Position numbers and translations under genes: made by a program | Assembly (NCBI GenBank): GCA_030710605.1 | Contig: CP092863.1 | Coordinates: 144,981,372 to 145,045,371 of the forward strand | DNA: 64,000 bases | Source of the DNA: Cordylochernes scorpioides | Taxonomy: Eukaryota; Arthropoda; Arachnida; Pseudoscorpiones; Chernetidae | Direction: 5' to 3' | The notes under the pieces: model-generated | What the model was told of the DNA's origin: nothing | Database searches by the model: none | Seen by the model: only the letters and a program-made list of their open reading frames with translations | Part shown: piece after piece, positions 44,272-56,100 of the stretch | Position numbering within the stretch: the first letter of the stretch is position 1 | Layout of the letters: each line of letters opens with the position of its first letter

Positions 44272-44640
44272 CTCATGGACAAAACTTTAAGAAAGTGATA
44301 CATTTCAGCATGTATATCGAGATTTAGACAATAACTCTGAAAGATATTACGGTGACCTTTATTGAAGACACACGAGATAACCAAGTGTGTATACACTCAT
44401 GGACAAAACTTAAGTTGTACCTTTCAGCATGTATATCGGGATTCAGACAATAACTCTGAAAGATATTACAGTGAACTTTATTGAAGACATACGAGATAAC
44501 CCAGTGTGAACAAAACTTAAGGAAGTTGTACCTTTTAGCATGTATATCGGGATTGTGACAATAACTCTGAAATATATTACAGTGACCTCTATTGAAGACA
44601 CACGAGATAACCTAGTATGATCAAAATTGCCCCTATCTCC
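44272..44640 (+). repeat. Tc1-ended tandem-repeat family, three units
   Basis: CACTCATGGACAAAACTT at 44272 and 44396. The units share CAGCATGTATATCG and ATTGAAGACACACGAGATAA. Confidence 0.75.
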
Positions 44641-44989
44641 TTAAAAAAAATAAACAGACAAAAGGGATATCTAAATATAGGTTTTGTTCATGACTACATA
44701 TTTACGAGAATAAATAGTAAACTACATAATTACACACACAAAAATAGATTTAATATACTAATAAGACAATTAGTACATATATATATAAGTGAAGAAAAAT
44801 TGTAATTAAAAAATAAAGAATTTACATTTATTTAATTCTTCATTTTCAACTTTATATAAAAAAAGATTTTTTAAAGCCGTGTTATGAAGTAGGTATTGTC
44901 TAGGCAAAGAAAATATCAAGTGAATTTTCTTTTTAAATAAATCGAAATAAAAGGTTATATGGTAATATAACGTTGCGAGAGGATAATAT

Positions 44990-45200
44990 CCATATTAAAA
45001 TTACAAATATATTCTCACAATGAGTATCTTTTTATTTGAAAAACGCTAGCTTTCAAGTGTTAATCGCTCTTCAACGGGCTTACTATAATCTTATAAGATT
45101 ATAGTAAGCCCGTTGAAGAGCAATTAACGTTTGAAAGCTAGCGTTTTTTTAAATAAAAAATATACTCAATGTGAGAATATATTTGTAATTTTAATACTTT
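44990..45200. repeat. Near-perfect palindrome with PLE-type ends
   Basis: AACGCTAGCTTTCAAGTG...CGGGCTTACTATAATCTTATAAGATTATAG and its complement meet with almost no spacer near 45091. The end motif (CCGTTGAAGAG...GAAAGCTAGCG) is PLE-like; a relative is at 38330-38395. Confidence 0.75.
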
Positions 45201-45459
45201 TTTCACATTTTATCATGAATAATATCCATATACCTAGATTGGCATCTCTCTTACCAGAATCCATTGAAAACAATACATCTCGGTTCATTATTCCAGTACA
45301 TGAAGGTAATGGTGGTGGTTGAAATTGTATCACAACGCTCTTGTAAACCTTTCTCTAATTTAAGATAAGAACGATTTACTAGTGTTGATAAAGAATGTAA
45401 ATTAAATTTAATTGCCATCTATCGTTAATATTTTACACAAATAAATTTACTGGCAATGC

Positions 45460-45685
45460 GTTTCTTTTAAATATCATCAAATATTATCTCTACAAACCTT
45501 ACTGCAATGATATAAGTTATTGAATGAGAGGGCTTGGCTCATCAGTAAGTGAACCCTCTCAGCGGTTTCGCCAAGTGGGTTCACTACTGATGAGCCAAGC
45601 CCTCTCATTCAATAACTCATATCATTGCAGTAAGGTCTGTAGAGATAATATTTGATGATATTTAAAAGAAACGCATTGCCAGTAA
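45460..45685. mobile_element. Foldback of permuted-hammerhead family copies
   Basis: Arms of about 95 bp: ATCATCAAATATTATCTC...AATGAGAGGGCTTGGCTCATCAG and complement. The centre retains GCGGTTTCGCC on the plus strand. Confidence 0.75.
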
Positions 45686-45699
45686 ATTTATTTGTCTAA

Positions 45700-46045
45700 A
45701 AAATAAAGAAAATGTTACAACACCAGCTTTGAAAATTTCAGACAGCCAATAACCTGTATACCATGGTTTCGGACTATGGCCCTGATGAGTATAATGGTGG
45801 CTTCAATTCCATAACATCCTAGGGATTATAAAATCGGTTTAATTTACCAAACAGTGTTTAAGCTGTTGAAGTAGCAAGGGCCGTTTTCAGGCTGAAATAC
45901 AATATAAAATGCGGGAGGAATAAATGCATGAACCTAGAGAGGCACTTCTCCCTTTAGCCCGAAACCATGGTTGGTTTTTATCTGAATTTGCCAAAACTGG
46001 TGTTCTGGCTTATTCTTTATCACCGCTTTGCCTCTATAATCTTCC
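45700..46045. mobile_element. PLE-type terminal repeats ('CCATGGTTTCGG' family), inverted
   Basis: ACACCAGCTTTGAAAATTTCAG...CCATGGTTTCGG...GGCCCTGATGAG at the left and CCATGGTTGG...CCAAAACTGGTGT at the right. Other copies: 43675-43735, 48770-48840, 49120-49225. Confidence 0.55.
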
Positions 46046-46379
46046 AGTTTTATATATCCTAATATGATCTAACATACTCATACGCACTGTAAGTCATTAA
46101 TTACAATTTTCTTTATTAAAAAAGATATAAATAGGACTTTGTTTAGCCCTTTGAATAGAAGGCAGAATATGCTAATATTACCGATGGACACCTGCTGTAA
46201 AATGAGAATTAAGAAGATAAACTATTAACTTTCCCGCCCCTATATCGCGCATACATTCATGCACAAGGACCATCAATTCGAAACGCGTATCTTAATAGAT
46301 TTTATAGTTGTTGTTTTTTTTCAATATATTTTTCGCAATATCTTTGATAAATGAAAATATAAAATAAAAGGATTTAAAA

Positions 46380-47095
46380 GCGCGAATGTTTCTTTTATAC
46401 ATAAAACAAACTTCTACTGTCCTTACTGCGATGAAAAAATATATTGGGAGGGCTTGGCTCATCAGTGGTGAACCCTCCCAGCGGTTTCGCCAATTTAATC
46501 CACCAGACCGCTTCTCAGAGCTCTAATACTGTATTGGATCATTCTGCTTTTATATGCTACACTGAAGGATGGAATCTTAGAAATGGTTTTCAAGTAAACT
46601 ATGGACATAAGCTTATAGGACAGTAGAATTACATTCAAATATTTGCTTCGAGCAATGCTCTTCAGCAAACTATAAAGACAAGGCCAGTTAGGCATAAATT
46701 AACACAAATCAATAACGCGCCATCTATACATATAAGATAAAAGGATTTAAAAGCGCGAATGTTTCTTTTATGCATAAAACAAACTTCTACTGTCCTTACT
46801 GCGATGAAAAAATATATGTTTATGTCCATAGTTTACTTGAAAACCATTTCTAAGATTCCATCCTTCAGTGTAGCATATAAAAGCAGAATGATCCAATACA
46901 GTATTAGAGCTCTGAGAAGCGGTCTGGTGGATTAAATTGGCGAAACCGCTGGGAGGGTTCACCACTGATGAGCCAAGCCCTCCCAATATATTTTTTCATC
47001 GCAGTAAGGACAGTAGAAGTTTGTTTTATGTATAAAAGAAACATTCGCGCTTTTAAATCCTTTTATTTTATATGTATAGATGGCGCGTTATTGAT
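46380..47095. mobile_element. Large foldback: two complete permuted-hammerhead copies
   Basis: Left copy (minus, 46380-46610) and right copy (plus, 46770-47095) are almost identical over 230 bp, including AGCGGTCTGGTGG, GGCGAAACCGCT and CACCACTGATGAGCC. The spacer holds a second partial family end. The open frames here are by-products. Confidence 0.8.
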
Positions 47096-47099
47096 TTGT

Positions 47100-47860
47100 G
47101 TTAATAAATGAAAATCAACATTTAGTTTATATTCATTCCGATAGATTCCACAGGAGTTATAGGTAATGTTCAATTATGTAAATAATTAATTTCACTTAAT
47201 GAGATTCTTTTGCCTTTGCTACTATGCAAATTGAAAGTTGAGAGTTGCATCTATGCACGGCCATTTTATGCATTTTATTTTTAAAAAAGGTATCAAAATA
47301 TCGTTCTACAATACTAAAATTATACAAAAAAAAACCAATTATATAATAACATTCTTAATGAAAAAATATATATATATATATCTATGAATAATGAAAAAAA
47401 GTTCATTCAACAGATTATTCAACAGAAAATTGTGCGAAATTAAATTAAGATTTAATTGTATTATGTAATTTTCTTTAAACAATTATAACAATAACATCTT
47501 TAAACAATTATTTAAATATTTCATCCAGAAAACACATGCTTTGTCTTCAATTAGAAAACCCTGAAGACACCTAGTTCCATCTAGTGACAGATTTTTGAAC
47601 TATTTATAGCAACCCCATTTTTTGTACTTGTAAAATATTTTTATTTTTCTTAATATATATAAACTTAGACCTAAATAGATTTATATATTAATAATATATT
47701 CATGATATTTTATTTTATTTTATTTACTTAGTATCAACTTGGTGTAGAAACATCGCCATGTAAGTAATAGGCAACACAAATTTCATTCAATAACGCAAAA
47801 GTTTAAATAAAAAAATAAAAATAATATTACATTTAGTCTTCATTATAACATTTCTGACTG
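47100..47860. other. AT-rich intron sequence
   Basis: No recognised feature. Confidence 0.45.
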
Positions 47861-47861
47861 T

Positions 47862-48060
47862 AAACTCATGGACAAAACTCAAGTAGTGGAATATCTTTTA
47901 TGTGGCCGCTCATCTTTTTTATTTTATTTTTATTTTGAAGTAGGCATCGGCAATTTTGTTCATACATGTGTCATCAATGAATAATCACTGTGTATTAAAT
48001 GTTTGTTAGAGTTATTGTTTGAATTCCAATATACATGCTGAAAGGTACAACTTGAGTATA
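47862..48060. repeat. Diverged Tc1-ended family copy
   Basis: ACTCATGGACAAAACTCAAG at the left and ATACATGCTGAAAGGTACAA at the right. Confidence 0.55.
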
Positions 48061-48224
48061 GTTCTATATAGAGAATTCTCTACCTTTGTGTTTTCCGATT
48101 ATATAATTTATCCGACATTGTAAGAGGGGGATCTTGGTTTACAAAGCAAATATTAACCTGTAATTCACCTAACCTCCAAACTTATATCCATAGTTATAAT
48201 CAGAATCATGTAAATATAATATTA

Positions 48225-48605
48225 CGATACATTAGCGCGCCATCTGTTATCAAAATTCGAAATTATTATAGACGCGTATGATTCTTTACAATTTAAACAA
48301 TTTCTACTGCCCTTACTGCAATGTAAAATTAATGGGAGGGCATGACTCATCAGTGGTGAACCCTCTCAGCGGTTTCGTCAGTTTAATCTACCATACCGCT
48401 GTTATATTGCGTTTTTCGGTTTTCCTTTTATAGTGTTACTGATGCTAGATTCTTGAAATGGGTATTTTTTGGAATAGTATTAAAGATGTTAAAATCGCGG
48501 TATGGTAGATTGAACTGGTGAAACTGCTGGAAGGGTTCTTCATTGATGAGCCAGGCCTTCCCATTATTTTATCATCAGAGTGAGAATAAATTAGGAGGTT
48601 TGTTT
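48225..48605. mobile_element. Facing permuted-hammerhead copies with covarying stem II
   Basis: The minus copy (48345-48425) has GACGAAACCGCT with CTGATGAGTC: stem II is GTC/GAC instead of GCC/GGC. The plus copy (48495-48570) is more decayed (GGTGAAACTGCT, TTGATGAGCC). TAGCGCGCCATCTG marks the left edge. Confidence 0.65.
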
Positions 48606-48769
48606 TATTTTCAAAATTGTGTCTATAAGTTTTTTTAGGTCACATATAGAGTAAAAATCATTTTAACTGGTTAAACAGTAAGGTCTGCAGATAATGTTTA
48701 ATTTTTTTAAGAAAATGGTTGAAAATATTTTTCAATAAAAATGTACTGAATAAAGGCCATAGCACGAAA

Positions 48770-49225
48770 AATTGGTATGCAAATTTGTTTTTTGTCTAAA
48801 TTTGGCAAAACTGGTGTTGTGGCTTATTCTTCATCTCTACCATAACGTTATTTGGGAGTTGAAACAAAATGAATTGTTTTAATGATTTTTAACAGGAGAA
48901 GTGTCTATTTTGGTATATGTATATATAAATATATATATGAATAAATCATACGTTTCAGAAATAGTTCAAATTTCTTATAACAGATGGCGCTCTAATGTAA
49001 TATATTAACATACATATATGCATATGTACCAATAGAGGTATCTCTCATTTTGATTGTGTATTAAGACGAAGTACAATACATCACCCTATTAAAAAACTTA
49101 ACTATTGACGATAAAAAAATGAGCCACAACACCCGTTTTGGAAAATTCAGACAAAAATCCAACCTGCGTATCGTGGTTTCGGGATTTGGCCCTCATCAGT
49201 ACAGGGGCGATTTCGATTTCATAAT
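48770..49225. mobile_element. PLE-type terminal repeats, facing copies
   Basis: TTTGGCAAAACTGGTGTTGTGGC at 48810 and GCCACAACACCCGTTTTGG at 49121, then GTGGTTTCGGGATTTGGCCC. A CAGATGGCGCTCTAATG block is at 48983. Confidence 0.5.
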
Positions 49226-49724
49226 ATCCTTCAAGAGGAGTTATGAAAGCGTTCGAATTTAACAAACAGATGTTTAAGATGATGCCAAAACTGGCTTTGT
49301 CAAACCTATAGTGATGTAGCTCATTATTTATAATCTCGATATAAGTATTTACTAGGGTGATAAAAATTGTATCGTTCTGATTCATAGTTATAAGGAGAGG
49401 TTTCCCTTTTGGTACATGAATATCATCCTTTCGCCATTTCTTGATTTCTCAAGAAACCTCTAAGACGAAAATATTTTCTGAAAGACTGCGGCCATTGATG
49501 GACATGAGAATATATTTGGGTAGTGGTTAGTTCCACACCAGGACAATTGTTACATGTCCTATAGGTTCTTGTGTCATCTGGATGTATTGTCATTCCTTTA
49601 TATTGTTCCATTCTGAGTCTTTTTATTGTTTTGTTTTTGTAATTATTCACTCAGCGTTTATGTTGCATATTTGACCTTTCATTGTCTTTAGTTGAATTAT
49701 CTAAATCGTGGTTGACTTTTCTTG

Positions 49725-49870
49725 ATTTGTCAAGAAAATAGGTCGGGAAAATATCAGTGAACAGGATAAAATCAACGTTTAGTTGATTTCTGTTCCACTA
49801 GATGGCGCGCTGCCATCTAAAAAGCTCATGTGCTCGTGGTAAGGATATGTCTTCTTTGATTTTAATATAT
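49725..49870 (+). repeat. Tail of the hammerhead-headed family next to the exon
   Basis: GACTTTTCTTGATTTG, AACAGGATAAAATCAACG and GTTCCACTAGATGGCGCG match 21628-21760. The hammerhead itself is not preserved here. It ends only about 15 bp before the Dscam acceptor region. Confidence 0.6.
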
Positions 49871-49887
49871 ATGTGTGTGTTGTCCAG

Positions 49888-50035
49888 TGGCGGTGACCTT
49901 CCAGTCCAAGTTCCGAGCAGAGACTGTCCGTAAAGGTGACGATGTGACCTTGAGATGTGAAGCGCAAGGTGACCTACCCATTACCATCCGTTGGTTGAAG
50001 GACAAACAACCGTTGGACTTTGAGATGGAGCCCAG
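49888..50035 (+). CDS. Dscam: Dscam exon encoding the first half of an Ig domain (Ig9 type)
   Basis: Acceptor TGTTGTCCAG, phase 1 entry. It encodes VAVTFQSKFRAETVRKGDD, first Ig cysteine in TLRCEAQGD, the tryptophan in ITIRWLKDKQ and LDFEMEP, the A-to-C' half of an I-set Ig. The following G/GTTGGT is the likely donor (weak at +3), giving a phase 2 exit with the arginine codon split; the completing exon is beyond the window. The last 16 exon bases and first intron bases are nearly identical to a segment of the 105-bp satellite starting 97 bp downstream. Confidence 0.85.
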
Positions 50036-50132
50036 GTTGGTCTCTCTATCTCTTATTTATTCATATATATATATTTATTCTGTATTTAAACTTATATAAC
50101 CTTATATGAACGATGAAATAAAGTAGTTTCAA

Positions 50133-53100
50133 TCTCTCTCTCTAAGTCCTACATAGTCCAGGATTTCAATTTTTCATATGGTCCATGTTGTTTCAAGTTC
50201 AAATTGAATGTACATACATTGAGATGGAGTCTAGGTTGGTGTCTCTCTAAGTCCTACATAGTCCAGGATTTCAATTTTTCATATGGTCCATGTTGTTTCA
50301 AGTTCAAATTGAATGTACATACATTGAGATGGAGTCCAGGTTGATGTCTCTCTAAGTCCTGCATAGTCCAGGATTTCAATTTTTCATATGGTCCATGTTG
50401 TTTCAAGTTCAAATTGAATGTACATACATTGAGATGGAGTCCAGGTTGGTGTCTCTCTAAGTCCTGCATAGTCCAGGATTTCAATTTTTCATATGGTCCA
50501 TGTTGTTTCAAGTTCAAATTGAATGTACATACATTGAGATGGAGTCCAGGTTGGTGTCTCTCTAAGTCCTACATAGTCCAGGATTTCAATTTTTCATATG
50601 GTCCATGTTGTTTCAAGTTCAAATTGAATGTACATACATTGATATGGAGTCCAGGTTGGTGTCTCTCTAAGTCCTGCATAGTCCAGGATTTCAATTTTTC
50701 ATATGGTCCATGTTGTTTCAAGTTCAAATTGAATGTACATACATTGAGATGGAGTCCAGGTTGATGTCTCTCTAAGTCCTGCATAGTCCAGGATTTCAAT
50801 TTTTCATATGGTCCATGTTGTTTCAAGTTCAAATTGAATGTACATACATTGAGATGGAGTCCAGGTTGGTGTCTCTCTAAGTCCTGCATAGTCCAGGATT
50901 TCAATTTTTCATATGGTCCATGTTGTTTCAAGTTCAAATTGAATGTACATACATTGAGATGGAGTCCAGGTTGATGTCTCTCTAAGTCCTGCATAGTCCA
51001 GGATTTCAATTTTTCATATGGTCCATGTTGTTTCAAGTTCAAATTGAATGTACATACATTGAGATGGAGTCCAGGTTGGTGTCTCTCTAAGTCCTGCATA
51101 GTCCAGGATTTCAATTTTTCATATGGTCCATGTTGTTTCGAGTTCAAATTGAATGTACATACATTGAGATGGAGTCCAGGTTGATGTCTCTCTAAGTCCT
51201 GCATAGTCCAGGATTTCAATTTTTCATATGGTCCATGTTGTTTCAAGTTCAAATTGAATGTACATACATTGAGATGGAGTCCAGGTTGATGTCTCTCTAA
51301 GTCCTGCATAGTCCAGGATTTCAATTTTTCATATGGTCCATGTTGTTTCAAGTTCAAATTGAATGTACATACATTGAGATGGAGTCCAGGTTGGTGTCTC
51401 TCTAAGTCCTGCATAGTCCAGGATTTCAATTTTTCATATGGTCCATGTTGTTTCAAGTTCAAATTGAATGTACATACATTGAGATGGAGTCCAGGTTGGT
51501 GTCTCTCTAAGTCCTGCATAGTCCAGGATTTCAATTTTTCATATGGTCCATGTTGTTTCGAGTTCAAATTGAATGTACATACATTGAGATGGAGTCCAGG
51601 TTGATGTCTCTCTAAGTCCTGCATAGTCCAGGATTTCAATTTTTCATATGGTCCATGTTGTTTCAAGTTCAAATTGAATGTACATACATTGAGATGGAGT
51701 CCAGGTTGATGTCTCTCTAAGTCCTGCATAGTCCAGGATTTCAATTTTTCATATGGTCCATGTTGTTTCAAGTTCAAATTGAATGTACATACATTGAGAT
51801 GGAGTCCAGGTTGGTGTCTCTCTAAGTCCTGCATAGTCCAGGATTTCAATTTTTCATATGGTCCATGTTGTTTCAAGTTCAAATTGAATGTACATACATT
51901 GAGATGGAGTCCAGGTTGGTGTCTCTCTAAGTCCTGCATAGTCCAGGATTTCAATTTTTCATATGGTCCATGTTGTTTCAAGTTCAAATTGAATGTACAT
52001 ACATTGAGATGGAGTCCAGGTTGATGTCTCTCTAAGTCCTGCATAGTCCAGGATTCCAAGTTTGCATATGGTCCATGTTGTTTCAAGTTCAAATTGAATG
52101 TACATACATTGAGATGGAGTCCAGGTTGATGTCTCTCTAAGTCCTGCATAGTCCAGGATTTCAATTTTTCATATGGTCCATGTTGTTTCAAGTTCAAATT
52201 GAATGTACATACATTGAGATGGAGTCCAGGTTGGTGTCTCTCTAAGTCCTGCATAGTCCAGGATTTCAATTTTTCATATGGTCCATGTTGTTTCGAGTTC
52301 AAATTGAATGTACATACATTGAGATGGAGTCCAGGTTGGTGTCTCTCTAAGTCCTGCATAGTCCAGGATTTCAATTTTTCATATGGTCCATGTTGTTTCA
52401 AGTTCAAATTGAATGTACATACATTGAGATGGAGTCCAGGTTGGTGTCTCTCTAAGTCCTGCATAGTCCAGGATTCCAAGTTTGCATATGGTCCATGTTG
52501 TTTCAAGTTCAAATTGAATGTACATACATTGAGATGGAGTCCAGGTTGATGTCTCTCTAAGTCCTGCATAGTCCAGGATTTCAATTTTTCATATGGTCCA
52601 TGTTGTTTCAAGTTCAAATTGAATGTACATACATTGAGATGGAGTCCAGGTTGATGTCTCTCTAAGTCCTGCATAGTCCAGGATTTCAATTTTTTCATAT
52701 GGTCCATGTTGTTTCAAGTTCAAATTGAATGTACATACATTGAGATGGAGTCCAGGTTGGTGTCTCTCTAAGTCCTGCATAGTCCAGGATTTCAATTTTT
52801 CATATGGTCCATGTTGTTTCAAGTTCAAATTGAATGTACATACATTGAGATGGAGTCCAGGTTGGTGTCTCTCTAAGTCCTGCATAGTCCAGGATTTCAA
52901 TTTTTCATATGGTCCATGTTGTTTCGAGTTCAAATTGAATGTACATACATTGAGATGGAGTCCAGGTTGGTGTCTCTCTAAGTCCTGCATAGTCCAGGAT
53001 TTCAATTTTTCATATGGTCCATGTTGTTTCAAGTTCAAATTGAATGTACATACATTGAGATGGAGTCCAGGTTGGTGTCTCTCTAAGTCCTGCATAGTCC

Positions 53101-56100
53101 AGGATTTCAATTTTTCATATGGTCCATGTTGTTTCAAGTTCAAATTGAATGTACATACATTGAGATGGAGTCCAGGTTGGATGTCTCTCTAAGTCCTGCA
53201 TAGTCCAGGATTTCAATTTTTCATATGGTCCATGTTGTTTCAAGTTCAAATTGAATGTACATACATTGAGATGGAGTCCAGGTTGGTGTCTCTCTAAGTC
53301 CTGCATAGTCCAGGATTCAAGTTTTCATATGGTCCATGTTGTTTCAAGTTCAAATTGAATGTACATACATTGAGATGGAGTCCAGGTTGAGTGTCTCTCT
53401 AAGTCCTGCATAGTCCAGGATTTCAATTTTTCATATGGTCCATGTTGTTTCAAGTTCAAATTGAATGTACATACATTGAGATGGAGTCCAGGTTGGTGTC
53501 TCTCTAAGTCCTGCAGTAGTCCAGGATTTCAATTTTTCATAAGGTCCATGTTGTTCAAGTTCAAATTGAATGTACATACATTGAGATGGAGTCCAGGTTG
53601 TGTCTCTCTAAGTCCTGCATATCCAGGATTTCAATTTTCGCATATGGTCCATGTTGTTTCAAGTTTCAAATTGAATGTACATACATTGAGAGGGAGTCCA
53701 GGTTGTGGTCTCCTGCTAAGTCCGTGCATAGTCCAGGATTTCAATTTTTTCATATGGTCCATGTTGTTTAAAGTTCAAATTGAATGTACATACATTTGAG
53801 ATGGAGTCCAGGTTGGTGTCTCTTCTAAGTCCTGCATAGTCCAGGATTTCAATTTTCATATGGTCGCATGTGTTTCAAGTTCAAATTGATTGACATACAT
53901 TGAGATGGAGTCCAGGTTGGTGTCTCTCTAAGTCCTGCATAGTCCAAGATTTCAATTTTTCATAGGGCCATGTTGTTTCATGTTCAAATTGAATGTTACA
54001 TACATTGAGATGGAGTCCAGGTTGGTGTCTCTCTAAGTCCCGTGCATAGTCCAGGATTCAATTTTTCATATGGTCCATGTTGTTTCAAAGTTCAAATTGA
54101 ATGTACATACATTGAGATGGAGTCCAGGTTGATGTCTCTCTAAGTCCTGCATAGTCCAGGATTTCAATTTTTCATATGGTCCATGTTGTTTCAAGTTCAA
54201 ATTGAATGTACATACATTGAGATGGAGTCCAGGTTGGTGTCTCTCTAAGTCCTGCATAGTCCAGGATTTCAATTTTTCATATGGTCCATGTTGTTTCAAG
54301 TTCAAATTGAATGTACATACATTGAGATGGAGTCCAGGTTTGTCTCTCTAAGTCCTGCATAGTCCAGGATTTCAATTTTTCATATGGTCCATGTTGTTTC
54401 AAGTTCAAATTGAATGTACATACATTGAGATGGAGTCCAGGTTGGTGTCTCCTCTAAGTCCTGCATAGTCCAGGATTTCAATTTTTCATATGGTCCATGT
54501 TGTTTCAAGTTCAAATTGAATGTACATACATTGAGATGGAGTCCAGGTTGGTGTCTCTCTAAGTCCTGCATAGTCCAGGATTTCAATTTTTCATATGGTC
54601 CATGTTGTTTCAAGTTCAAATTGAATGTACATACATTGAGATGGAGTCCAGGTTGGTGTCTCTCTAAGTCCTGCATAGTCCAGGATTCCAAGTTTGCATA
54701 TGGTCCATGTTGTTTCAAGTTCAAATTGAATGTACATACATTGAGATGGAGTCCAGGTTGATGTCTCTCTAAGTCCTGCATAGTCCAGATTTCAATTTTT
54801 TCATATGGTCCATGTTGTTTCAAGTTCAAATTGAATGTACATACATTGAGATGGAGTCCAGTTGGTGTCTCTCTAAGTCCTGCATAGTCCAGGATTTCAA
54901 TTTTTCATATGGTCCATGTTGTTTCAAGTTCAAATTGAATGTACATACATTGAGATGGAGTCCAGGTTGGTGTCTCTCTAAGTCCTGCATAGTCCAGGAT
55001 TTCAATTTTTCATATGGTCCATGTTGTTTCGAGTTCAAATTGAATGTACATACATTGAGATGGAGTCCAGGTTGGTGTCCTCTCTAAGTCCTGCATAGTC
55101 CAGGATTTCAATTTTTCATATGGTCCATGTTGTTTCAATTTCAAATTGAATGTACATACATTGAGATGGAGTCCAGGTTGGTGTCTCTCTAAGTCCTGCA
55201 TAGTCCAGGATTTCAATTTTTCATATGTCCATGTTGTTTCAAGTTCAAATTGAATGTACATACATTGAGATGGAGTCCAGGTTGGTGTCTCTCTAAGTCC
55301 TGCATAGTCCAGGATTCCAAGTTTGCATATGGTCCATGTTGTTTCAAGTTCAAATTGAATGTACATACATTGAGATGGAGTCCAGGTTGGTGTCTCTCTA
55401 AGTCCTACATAGTCCAGATTTCAATTTTTCATATGGTCCATGTTGTTTCAAGTTCAAATTGAATGTACATACATTGAGATGGAGTCCAGGTTGGTGTCTC
55501 TCTAAGTCCTGCATAGTCCAGGATTTCAATTTTTCATATGGTCCATGTTGTTTCAAGTTCAAATTGAATGTACATACATTGAGATGGAGTCCAGGTTGGT
55601 GTCTCTCTAAGTCCTGCATAGTCCAGGATTTCAATTTTCATATGGTCCATGTTGTTTCAAGTTCAAATTGAATGTACATACATTGAGATGGAGTCCAGGT
55701 TGGTCTCTCTAATCCATGCATAGTCCAGGATTTCAATTTTTCATATGGTCCATGTTGTTTCAAGTTCAAATTGAATGTACATACATTGAGATGGAGTCCA
55801 GGTTGATGTCTCTCTAAGTCCTGCATAGTCCAGGATTTCAATTTTTCATATGGTCCATGTTGTTTCAAGTTCAAATTGAATGTACATACATTGAGATGGA
55901 GTCCAGGTTGATGTCTCTCTAAGTCCTGCATAGTCCAGGATTTCAATTTTTCATATGGTCCATGTTGTTTCAAGTTCAAATTGAATGTACATACATTGAG
56001 ATGGAGTCTCAGGTTGATGTCTCTCTAAGTCCTGCATAGTCCAGGATTTCAATTTTTCATATGGTCCATGTTGTTTCAAGTTCAAATTGAATGTACATAC

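Noticed and set aside
45760..45790. CTGATGAG near 45780 as another hammerhead
   Set aside because: It belongs to the PLE 'GGCCCTGATGAG' end and lacks a matching GAAA strand with a stem II partner nearby.
46444..46986. Paired open frames with the same peptide on opposite strands
   Set aside because: They are by-products of the inverted copies of the permuted-hammerhead repeat.
50414..50764. Plus-strand repeat frames in the satellite (LRWSPGWCLSKS...)
   Set aside because: Same arithmetic effect. They open or close depending on one G/A variant (GGT versus TGA).
50569..52707. A 712-residue minus-strand open frame with 35-residue repeats
   Set aside because: The 105-bp unit is a multiple of three and happens to lack stops in this frame. 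Other strands also stay open, and the frame breaks as soon as indels begin. No start context, splice context or family supports a protein.
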